Part shown: positions 26,545-32,417 of the stretch, piece by piece
Layout of the letters: each line of letters starts with the position of its first letter
Numbering within the stretch: position 1 is the first letter of the stretch
Source of the DNA: Hyphomicrobiales bacterium
Lineage (GTDB): Bacteria; Pseudomonadota; Alphaproteobacteria; Rhizobiales; WTKA01
Direction of reading: 5' to 3'
Assembly (NCBI GenBank): GCA_011524605.1
Contig: WTKA01000074.1
Coordinates: 14,734-47,150 of the forward strand
Length of the DNA stretch: 32,417 nt
Notes under the pieces: generated by a model
Databases searched by the model: none
The model's input: the letters and a program-made list of their open reading frames with translations, nothing else
What the model was told of the DNA's origin: nothing
Made by a program: the position numbers and the translations under genes

Positions 26545-27729
26545 TTATTGCTCAGATAAAGTTGCGCAAAAGTCAGTAATCTTTGAAAAATTTGTATATT
26601 TCAAACTTTTACCATCGCTTTTTTGATGCAGCTGATCATAGGCTATAAGCATTGCCGCAAGGGCGGAATTGCCAAGGGCTGGTACTGGTTTTAAGATCGC
26701 ATAGGCTTTTGTAAGCTTGTTTAATATCTCTTCATCAATGGCTTGCTTTGCATTGGGATGTAAATAATTTAATGCCGTTTTATGAACGCCATGAACAAGC
26801 TTTTGCGCATTTTCAGGCATGAAGACAAAGCGATCACTTACCTCTAAATCACGGGTAACTTTATAATATTGCTTTGATGAGTTCTCAATATCATCAGCCA
26901 CATGAATACACATTACAAGTGTTTCCAGTGCAGCTAATCGGCGTCCAAAAGAACGGTCATTACTTGCAAAATATGCCGCTTCTCCGCACGCCCATAATTT
27001 ATCGACCGTTGTTCTACCTTGCCCATCAACAACAGCACCGCCAATATGATATAAAGATTGTTCCGTTGATGGGCTCATTGCTATTTGCCCAAGGGCTGCT
27101 AATCTAGCTCCCGCACGGGCAGCTAGGGCTATACCAATACCTGTGATACCTGCTTGTTTCATATCTGCTTGAAAAAGAGAGGATATCCCGCCTGTTGCTA
27201 AGACAACAGCTTGCGCTGGAATAGTGACTTGATGCGCTGGCGTTTCTGCATGGTGTGCCATCAGGCCGGTTGCAAAGCCACCGTCAATAATAATTGTATC
27301 TGCAATATAGCCTTCAACAAAACGAATATTCTCAGTAGCGCGTGCCCTATTAAGTAGATTGCTATGAATAGTATTCACGCTGCAACTGCCTTCACAGCCA
27401 AATTCATTGAGCTTTTGTTGAGTATTCTCTAGGTTTTTATAAAGATATTGAGCATGGGGTGTGGGATCATTCGATAATTCATCTAATATCTCAGGATCAA
27501 AAGGAGAAATATTGAGATCGCTGGACGCGTAATATTCAGTGGCTATTTTTGTTGTTAATATTGTAACAGGACGAATAGGCGCCACGCAAAGCGCTGTTAA
27601 TAGGCCTGCAATGCCAGCGCCGATAACGACAACATCATCAATGCCATCAGATGGAAAGGGAGGGAGAGTGCCATAGGTCTTTTCTGTGGGCTCGAATTCT
27701 AAATCTTCATTTTCAAACAAATCAGACAC
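26545..27729 (-). CDS. NadB-like FAD protein lacking the capping domain
   Basis: 394 residues against roughly 500-540 for L-aspartate oxidase. The N-terminal FAD motif VVVIGAGIAGLLTAL (33-47), VVLATGGISSLFQ (175-187), and YHIGGAVVDGQGRTTVDKLWACGEAAY (227-253) are recognisable NadB blocks, as is a helical C-terminus. The region between MSPST (218-222, where NadB has FHPT) and YHIGG (227) is only four residues. NadB has more than 100 there, including its RGEGA and PRDVVAR substrate residues. The S/GANRLASNSLLE block is also altered (NDRSFGRRLAALETLV). The frame is intact, so this is probably an expressed but non-oxidase flavoprotein, or an old gene remnant. Confidence 0.75.
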   Translation of the reverse strand: MSDLFENEDLEFEPTEKTYGTLPPFPSDGIDDVVVIGAGIAGLLTALCVAPIRPVTILTTKIATEYYASSDLNISPFDPEILDELSNDPTPHAQYLYKNLENTQQKLNEFGCEGSCSVNTIHSNLLNRARATENIRFVEGYIADTIIIDGGFATGLMAHHAETPAHQVTIPAQAVVLATGGISSLFQADMKQAGITGIGIALAARAGARLAALGQIAMSPSTEQSLYHIGGAVVDGQGRTTVDKLWACGEAAYFASNDRSFGRRLAALETLVMCIHVADDIENSSKQYYKVTRDLEVSDRFVFMPENAQKLVHGVHKTALNYLHPNAKQAIDEEILNKLTKAYAILKPVPALGNSALAAMLIAYDQLHQKSDGKSLKYTNFSKITDFCATLSEQ

Positions 27730-27914
27730 AGCTCATCCTTAATCTAAAATTACCTTTTATTGATATGCTTCCCTATAAATAAAGCGGTAAAAAGTCAAAT
27801 AGAAAGCGTTTTGCTTATCCTTGCTTTTATCATATATATCATCAGGACTATGACTATTCTGTGTGGTTGGTTTGATTTAAATGGAAGACTGAGAATTAAT
27901 AGAGGATTTGTAAT

Positions 27915-28910
27915 ATGCATTTGAATATAAAACTAACAATAATAGCTAGTCTTTTATTTGCTTTTTTTCCTCTCCAAGCAGATGCTCAAGATTTACAACT
28001 TGGTTTGCCAATTCAATGTGAGCCAGAGGACGGTTGTCTCATTTGGCAATATGTAGATCAAAGTCCCGACGATAAATATTTTGATTATAAATGTAGTATT
28101 CAAAGTTATGATGGCCATAAGGGTACTGATTTTCGCGTTACCTATCCTGCCATGCAAAAAGGGGTTCCAGTGCTTGCTAGCGCTCAAGGCAAGGTATTAG
28201 GGACGCGTAATAATATGCGGGATGTTTTCGTAGATGACATTGGCGTACAGGCGGTTAATGGCAAAGAATGCGGTAATGGCCTGGTTTTAGATCATGGCAA
28301 TGGTTGGCATACGCAATATTGCCATTTAAAGCAGGGTTCTGTAATGGCAGAAACAGGGGATATTATTCAAAAAGGTCAGCAAATTGGTTTGGTTGGCCTT
28401 TCTGGTAAAACCAGCTTTCCCCATGTCCATTTTAGCGTGAAAAAAAATCAAAAAGTGGTAGATCCTTTTGATCCTGATAATGAAGCGTCCTGTAAGCCTT
28501 CATCTATCACTTTGTGGGAAGACAGAGCCCACCCAGTTTTAGCCTATCTAGAGCGCCCCATTGTTGGTATTGGTTTTAAAGGCCAGCAAATATCTATTTC
28601 AGAAGTAAGAAAAGGACTTGAAAAGGAAAGTAATGGCTCTCAGCAAGATCCAGTTATTTTACTTTATGCTGAAATCGCTAATATTCATGAAGGCGACCGT
28701 ATTCAGCTCACAATTTTTGACCCTGAGGGTAAAGTTTTTCAACAAAATATATCTAAGCCGTTTGATCGGAAAAAAGCAGTTTATCGGACATATCTTGGTA
28801 AAAAGCGTCGGGTTGCTTGGATGAAAGGCCGCTATCGAGGGGTTGTTAGCGTTAAAGCAAAGACAGGCGAAATGATTTCTACCGATAGCGCCTTTTTGCA
28901 AATTGATTAG
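27915..28910 (+). CDS. Secreted M23 family metallopeptidase
   Basis: 331 residues. The signal peptide (about 1-24) ends ADAQ. The LytM/M23 domain (about 62-185) has zinc ligands His68 and Asp72 (HKGTDF) and His172 (HVHF), plus catalytic His137 (CHLK) and His170. All are present, so a peptidoglycan DD-endopeptidase in the periplasm is likely. Cys pairs (35/41, 60, 119, 136) may form disulfides. The C-terminal 120 residues form a beta-rich domain of unknown role (IQLTIFDPEGKVFQ). GAGGA precedes the ATG by about 9 nt. Copy B of the repeat begins two bases after the stop. Confidence 0.88.
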   Translation: MHLNIKLTIIASLLFAFFPLQADAQDLQLGLPIQCEPEDGCLIWQYVDQSPDDKYFDYKCSIQSYDGHKGTDFRVTYPAMQKGVPVLASAQGKVLGTRNNMRDVFVDDIGVQAVNGKECGNGLVLDHGNGWHTQYCHLKQGSVMAETGDIIQKGQQIGLVGLSGKTSFPHVHFSVKKNQKVVDPFDPDNEASCKPSSITLWEDRAHPVLAYLERPIVGIGFKGQQISISEVRKGLEKESNGSQQDPVILLYAEIANIHEGDRIQLTIFDPEGKVFQQNISKPFDRKKAVYRTYLGKKRRVAWMKGRYRGVVSVKAKTGEMISTDSAFLQID

Positions 28911-29095
28911 CTTAGGCTCAGGACTTGATTATTTAGTCCATTCTGCACCAATAGATTTACACTATGAACAGAAAAGAAAGCGCTGGAACTACTGGTAATT
29001 TCAAGCTTTTTTGACGCATTCATGGTTTAAATATATGGTGCCCATTGGTTTAATTCAAACAGAATTAAACTAAATTAATAGGCCCTGAGCCTAAG
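28911..29095. mobile_element. MITE-like element with inverted ends (repeat copy B)
   Basis: The left end CTTAGGCTCAGG (28911-28922) and right end CCTGAGCCTAAG (29084-29095) are exact 12-bp inverted repeats. The similarity continues inward to about 35 bp per end (28911-28945 and 29060-29095), with roughly 78% match. The left 98 bp (28913-29010) are the same sequence as copy A. The total of about 185 bp, the lack of coding capacity and TA at both borders suit a miniature element mobilised by an IS5-family (IS427-group, TA target) transposase; that parentage is inference. Confidence 0.6.
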
Positions 29096-29514
29096 GCGCC
29101 AATGGTTATGCCTTGCGCTAAAAATACGATAAGCCAATGCCCTGCGTCTATAATTGTTAACAACCAGGGCTTCATCTGAAAGCGGTGGTTAACAGCCATA
29201 GGGGCAACAACAAAACCCGCCCAAGCAAATAAAGAGGTGATGATACCATTGAGAATTGTTATCTCTCCAATATGTTCCATTAGGCCTGCTAATGTCAAAG
29301 CAAGAACCAGCTGGGCGATGAAAGCAACAATATAAGGCATGGGAGATTGTTTAATGGCGGCGCCATTTGCATCTTTGGGTCTTATATCATTTTCTGTTAA
29401 GCCTGTAGAAGCCATCCATGGTTTAGCAAAGAGAGAATACCAAACAGCACCTATCATCATAGATAAGATAACAGCGGGCAAAATAGGAAGCAGGTTGATA
29501 CCTTCTACAATCAT
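29065..29514 (-). CDS. DUF1761 family membrane protein
   Basis: 149 residues from ATG 29514, which has AAAGG 7 nt upstream; the in-frame ATG at 29556 lacks a ribosome site. Four hydrophobic segments (about 6-27, 60-81, 85-105, 124-141). ILSMMIGAVWYSLFAKPWMASTGLTENDI is the DUF1761 signature (GxxWYS...KxWM...G). Function unknown. The last nine codons and stop (LGSGPINLV) lie inside the right end of the MITE-like element, so the present C-terminus was probably made by its insertion. Confidence 0.82.
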   Translation of the reverse strand: MIVEGINLLPILPAVILSMMIGAVWYSLFAKPWMASTGLTENDIRPKDANGAAIKQSPMPYIVAFIAQLVLALTLAGLMEHIGEITILNGIITSLFAWAGFVVAPMAVNHRFQMKPWLLTIIDAGHWLIVFLAQGITIGALGSGPINLV

Positions 29515-29584
29515 TTGAGAGCCTTTAATCGTAATTAATATATATTTTTTAGTCATTTATAGATATAAGAAAAATTCAATCATT

Positions 29585-29599
29585 CTAGGCTGAGCCTAA
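29585..29599. repeat. Palindrome resembling two fused MITE ends
   Basis: TAGGCTGAGCCTA (29586-29598) is a perfect inverted repeat around one central base. It reads as the first six bases of the repeat's left end (TAGGCT) directly joined to the last seven of its right end (GAGCCTA). It lies in the 125-bp gap between the divergent DUF1761 and TIGR02301 genes. It may be an excision or deletion scar, or an operator palindrome. Confidence 0.5.
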
Positions 29600-29639
29600 T
29601 GACCATAATTTTTATAGTTTAACTTAAGAGATTAATGAA

Positions 29640-30014
29640 TTGCAAGCTATACGACTTTTTATGTTATGCCTTTTCTTGTCTTCAGCGCCATATAGCCATA
29701 GTGCAGATCTTGCCTTTTGGGATGAGCTACAGGCATTATCTAAAGAAATTGGCACTATTAGCTATTTAGATGAAATTTGCTCAGACGAAGAAGAAGATCC
29801 TATTGCTTGGAAGCAGTTTTTTGACAATATACGCGCTGACCCTGTTTTGTCTCTAGTGCAGAAAAAAATATTGCTAGCAATTTATGAGGAAGCCTATATT
29901 AGCTATCAAGATAGCTATCGGCAATGCACACCAAATGCGTTAGATATATTATTAGAAAAATCTCTTATCGTTTCTAATCTTCTTCAGGAGATGGAAATTG
30001 AATATATAAATTAA
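29640..30014 (+). CDS. TIGR02301 family secreted protein
   Basis: 124 residues from a TTG start (AAGAG about 9 nt upstream; an in-frame ATG at 29661 would shorten the signal peptide). Signal peptide 1-22 (SHSA). The mature helical part has LQALSKEIGTISYLDEIC (30-47), W57 and YEEAYISYQDSYRQCTPNAL (86-105), with two Cys (47, 100). This is the pattern of the small TIGR02301 family of Hyphomicrobiales. Function unknown. It lies 39 nt before alkB and close to a NUDIX gene, an association I recall from related genomes. Confidence 0.75.
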   Translation: MQAIRLFMLCLFLSSAPYSHSADLAFWDELQALSKEIGTISYLDEICSDEEEDPIAWKQFFDNIRADPVLSLVQKKILLAIYEEAYISYQDSYRQCTPNALDILLEKSLIVSNLLQEMEIEYIN

Positions 30015-30053
30015 AATTATTTTTCGAATATTATCTGGCCTTAAAGGAAAGAA

Positions 30054-30638
30054 ATGCGTCATTTACCAAAATATCTTTCTTTAGAAGAGCAAAACCAACT
30101 TTTAGAAATGATTAGGGAAATCACAAGCGATGCACCCTTGTTCATTCCAACGATGCCGCGCTGGGGCACTGCCTTTTCTGTCAGGATGACAAATTGTGGG
30201 GATTATGGCTGGGTTGCAGATAAATCGGGTTATCGCTATCAAAGCTTTCATCCTGATACGAAAAAGCCATGGCCTAAAATCCCTACGCAATTATTAGATA
30301 TATGGCATGATTTGGTCGGGGAGCAGTGGCGCGCTGAAGCTTGTTTGATCAACTATTATGCGCCAAACGCAAAGATGGGTTTGCATCAAGATAATGATGA
30401 AGCAAATTTTGACGCACCCGTTTTATCAATCTCGCTTGGTGATGACTGTATTTTTAGGCTAGGGGGCTTGAAACGCTCAGACCCCACTCAATCTTTCACA
30501 TTAAACTCTGGCGATATTATTTTGCTAGAAAAAGAAAGCCGTTTAAAATTCCATGGTGTAGATCGCATTAAGCCAAATACATCAATGCTATTATCTAAGC
30601 CAGGACGGCTGAATTTAACAATGCGCGTGGTGAATTAG
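30054..30638 (+). CDS. alkB: DNA oxidative demethylase AlkB
   Basis: 2-oxoglutarate/Fe(II) dioxygenase that removes 1-methyladenine and 3-methylcytosine lesions from DNA. 194 residues. Iron ligands are His111-x-Asp113 (GLHQDNDE) and His167 (FHGVDRI); 2-oxoglutarate is bound by Arg185 (GRLNLTMR), with Arg191 nearby. NYYAPNAKMGLHQD and PVLSISLGDDCIFRLGG are family hallmarks. The core is complete. AAAGGA lies 5-6 nt before the ATG. Its stop overlaps that of the convergent phosphoesterase (shared bases 30635-30638). No LexA-type or Ada-type box was noticed upstream. Confidence 0.94.
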   Translation: MRHLPKYLSLEEQNQLLEMIREITSDAPLFIPTMPRWGTAFSVRMTNCGDYGWVADKSGYRYQSFHPDTKKPWPKIPTQLLDIWHDLVGEQWRAEACLINYYAPNAKMGLHQDNDEANFDAPVLSISLGDDCIFRLGGLKRSDPTQSFTLNSGDIILLEKESRLKFHGVDRIKPNTSMLLSKPGRLNLTMRVVN

Positions 30639-31549
30639 TAATAGTGCACTAGATTTTCTGTAATGGGGCTAATGATTTCTTTTTGATCTGTGAAGCCCAT
30701 AAATTCGCAAGTCAATTTCCATTGCTCATCGGCAAAATCAACTTCATATATATTATAGCCGCCTGCTTCTGGATCTTGGCTTTGGGGGGCACAAGAGGCA
30801 GAGCGCACCCCTATGACTGGGATGCTATGACTTTGCGAAGTTAGATGTGTGCATTGATGTCGATGATTATGGCCATATACAACTAAATGCGGGGCAAGCT
30901 CTTGCAGGGCTTCGGTCATTTGAATTTCATCGCGTAATATACGATGTTTCTTTGTTAAGCCTGCAAGGGGCGGGTGGTGGAGCATTACCAATTGAAACCA
31001 ATTTTCCTTTGAATAGCGCTTAAATAAGGCTGCAAGTCGTTCTAGCTGGGCTGCACCAATTTTCCCTTGCGCATTAAAGGGGCGTGTCGCTATGGCGCTT
31101 GAAAGGCAAAAAACCGCAATCCCTTTTTCTGGGGTATTAGGCAGCGAAATTTCATGCACGAAAGGAAAATCATCTTGTTCGCTTTGCCCTTTTATCCATG
31201 GATTCCACTGCTCAAGCACCCTATTAAGTGCGCCTGGTACATAGGCGTCATGATTGCCTGGTACAAGGGAGATATTGGCATGGCTCTCAATTTCTGAAAG
31301 CCATGTTTTTGCCCAATTAATTTCGGCTTTACTAGCAAAATTTGTTAGATCCCCTGAGCATAAAATATGATCTGGCTTTTGTGCTAGCATATGCTCTGTC
31401 ACTGTTTCTAATGCATTTTTTTGATGCACAAATTGACGGCGCTTTTTCCAAAATAAATAGCCTGTTATTCTCTTATTCAACAATTGATAAGGATATAAAT
31501 TGGGCATATGAGGCATATGTATATCTGAGATGTGAACCAAGCGGCGCAT
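30635..31549 (-). CDS. Calcineurin-like metallophosphoesterase
   Basis: 304 residues, cytoplasmic. The five metallophosphatase blocks are present: D9-x-H11 (HISDIHM), GDLTN with Asp67, GNHD (98-101), VMLHHPP, and GHNHRHQ near 226-232. These bind a two-metal centre that hydrolyses phosphoesters. It resembles the Icc/CpdA-like branch, but the substrate (cyclic nucleotide, UDP-sugar or other) cannot be told. AAGGA sits about 7 nt before the ATG. It is convergent with and overlaps alkB by 4 nt, and is divergent from the NUDIX gene. Confidence 0.9.
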   Translation of the reverse strand: MRRLVHISDIHMPHMPNLYPYQLLNKRITGYLFWKKRRQFVHQKNALETVTEHMLAQKPDHILCSGDLTNFASKAEINWAKTWLSEIESHANISLVPGNHDAYVPGALNRVLEQWNPWIKGQSEQDDFPFVHEISLPNTPEKGIAVFCLSSAIATRPFNAQGKIGAAQLERLAALFKRYSKENWFQLVMLHHPPLAGLTKKHRILRDEIQMTEALQELAPHLVVYGHNHRHQCTHLTSQSHSIPVIGVRSASCAPQSQDPEAGGYNIYEVDFADEQWKLTCEFMGFTDQKEIISPITENLVHYY

Positions 31550-31712
31550 AATATGTCCTTATCAAAAATAATAAGCGTTAATTTTTTTCTTAAAAAGATG
31601 CTTACAAAAGTGCAAACATTGAATTCAAGTAATTATAACTAAATACTGCTAAACTTATATGTAAATAATAATTTTTAGCAACCATATCAGGGAAAAATGA
31701 CTTAGCGCAATA

Positions 31713-32189
31713 ATGGAGAAAACGCGAAACCCTATCAAATGGCTTATTTTTTTGCTTGCCCGGATTTATTTTCGATTAAGCCGCGGCATGACGATGGGGG
31801 TGCGCGCTGCTGTTATCAATAGGCGCCGTGAAATTTTACTCATAACCCATACATATGCTTCGGGGTGGCAATTGCCCGGTGGGGGAGTTGAGCCTGGGGA
31901 AGCAACGCTTGATAGTTTGAAGCGTGAATTATTAGAGGAAGCAGGTGTTACTGCTATTCGCAATCCTAAGCTATTTAATATTTATAATAATTCAGCTGAT
32001 TTCCCAAGGGATCATGTCTTATTATATCTGGTAACGGATTTTGATTTAGAAGGCTTTCCTAAGCCAAATCGTGAAATTAATGGACATGGCTTTTTCCCGC
32101 TAAATGATTTGCCAGAAAACACCACAATTGGTACAAAAATGAGAATAGCAGAGCTGTTAGGAAAGCGTAAAATTTCCCAAAACTGGTAA
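31713..32189 (+). CDS. NUDIX hydrolase
   Basis: 158 residues. The full Nudix box G57-x5-E63-x7-R71-E72-L73-x-E75-E76-x-G78-V79 is present (GGGVEPGEATLDSL then KRELLEEAGV). The first 25 residues are hydrophobic and basic (IKWLIFLLARIYFRLSRG), which may be a membrane-associating segment. The family cleaves nucleoside diphosphates linked to other groups; the substrate is unknown. No Shine-Dalgarno is visible at this ATG, so the start is uncertain and could be inside the hydrophobic stretch. Copy C of the repeat begins one base after its stop. Confidence 0.88.
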   Translation: MEKTRNPIKWLIFLLARIYFRLSRGMTMGVRAAVINRRREILLITHTYASGWQLPGGGVEPGEATLDSLKRELLEEAGVTAIRNPKLFNIYNNSADFPRDHVLLYLVTDFDLEGFPKPNREINGHGFFPLNDLPENTTIGTKMRIAELLGKRKISQNW

Positions 32190-32190
32190 C

Positions 32191-32296
32191 TAGGCTCAGG
32201 ACTCAATACAATAATTGACTGCATTGGAAGAAAAATAGTTTGGTTCAAGGAGAAAAACGCAGATAATACTTTTGTATTTTCAAGGCTTTTCAACGC
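32191..32296 (+). repeat. Dispersed intergenic repeat, copy C (diverged)
   Basis: Starts TAGGCTCAGGACT like copies A and B and ends TTTTCAACGCA, matching the TTTTTTGACGCA end of B. The middle aligns only with gaps and many changes. A 10-bp inverted repeat TTTCAACGCA / TGCGTTGAAA (32287-32296 and 32352-32361) follows from its end. The rest of the window (to 32417) holds no supported gene. Confidence 0.6.
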
Positions 32297-32417
32297 AGAA
32301 GCAGGCTATTTTAATCCAACCCTAAAGGGCAGCGCCTAATTTTTGTATTTATGCGTTGAAATCTCCTCATTGGCAGTTAGCCAATTCGATCAATTTCGCC
32401 TAAAACTATAAAAATTA
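32297..32417. other. Non-coding tail of the window
   Basis: No gene supported. A minus-strand frame enters from beyond the window end and stops at 32377-32379 (last residues GEIDRIG); 12 codons are too few to call. GCGCCTAA at about 32332-32339 could be a worn right end of repeat copy C, but the match is poor. Confidence 0.3.

Noticed and set aside
32012-32293. Minus-strand frame across the end of the NUDIX gene and repeat copy C
   Set aside because: Half is antisense to the NUDIX C-terminus and half is repeat; not a transposase fragment as far as I can see.

Overview
This window looks like chromosomal core-genome DNA from an AT-rich alphaproteobacterium, most likely of the Hyphomicrobiales (Rhizobiales). 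The evidence is the cytochrome c oxidase run ctaC-ctaD-ctaB-ctaF-ctaG-ctaE-surf1 followed by thrC, an M16 processing peptidase, a GNAT and an EAL-like protein. Several other families point the same way: an IalB-family protein, a rhizobial-type PmtA, a plant-type GshA, a DUF4170 protein, and a TIGR02301 protein near a NUDIX hydrolase. No phage, plasmid, CRISPR, tRNA or rRNA signal was found.

Layout. 1-390: end of a fatty-acid oxidation gene (FadB/FadJ type) with a strong terminator. 389-3506 (minus): an unrecognised membrane protein and acetyl-CoA synthetase. 3507-5880 (plus): an intergenic region with a candidate LexA (SOS) box, a small GNAT-like protein and succinate-semialdehyde dehydrogenase. 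5922-8160 (minus): gshA and rsmE, divergent from ubiA. 9274-12295 (plus): pmtA-like methyltransferase, coaE, a 2-oxoglutarate/Fe(II) oxygenase and a BioC/NDUFAF5-like methyltransferase. 12312-15096 (minus): an MsbA-like ABC exporter, DUF4170 and an IalB-family secreted protein. 15418-21583 (plus): the aa3 oxidase genes, with an intrinsic terminator between ctaE and surf1. 21645-26443 (plus): thrC, M16 peptidase, GNAT and a degenerate EAL protein. 26545-32189: a NadB-like protein that has lost its capping domain, an M23 peptidase, a DUF1761 protein, TIGR02301, alkB, a calcineurin-like phosphoesterase and a NUDIX hydrolase.

How the genes work together. Most of the window is respiration and central metabolism. 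CtaC, CtaD and CtaE are oxidase subunits; CtaB starts heme A synthesis, CtaG delivers copper and Surf1 helps assembly. UbiA makes the ubiquinone that feeds the chain, and acs, gabD and fadB feed carbon to the TCA cycle. Envelope functions are the exporter, PmtA, IalB and M23 proteins.

The main unexplained structure is a dispersed intergenic repeat beginning TAGGCTCAGGACT. Three copies (26441, 28913, 32191) each start 0-2 nt from the stop codon of a plus-strand gene, in the same orientation. One copy has matching inverted ends and looks like a complete MITE of about 185 bp, which also supplies the last codons of the opposing gene. A short palindrome at 29586 looks like two such ends joined together. 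Other points of interest are the LexA-type box at 3728 and two apparently degenerate enzymes (NadB-like and EAL-like).
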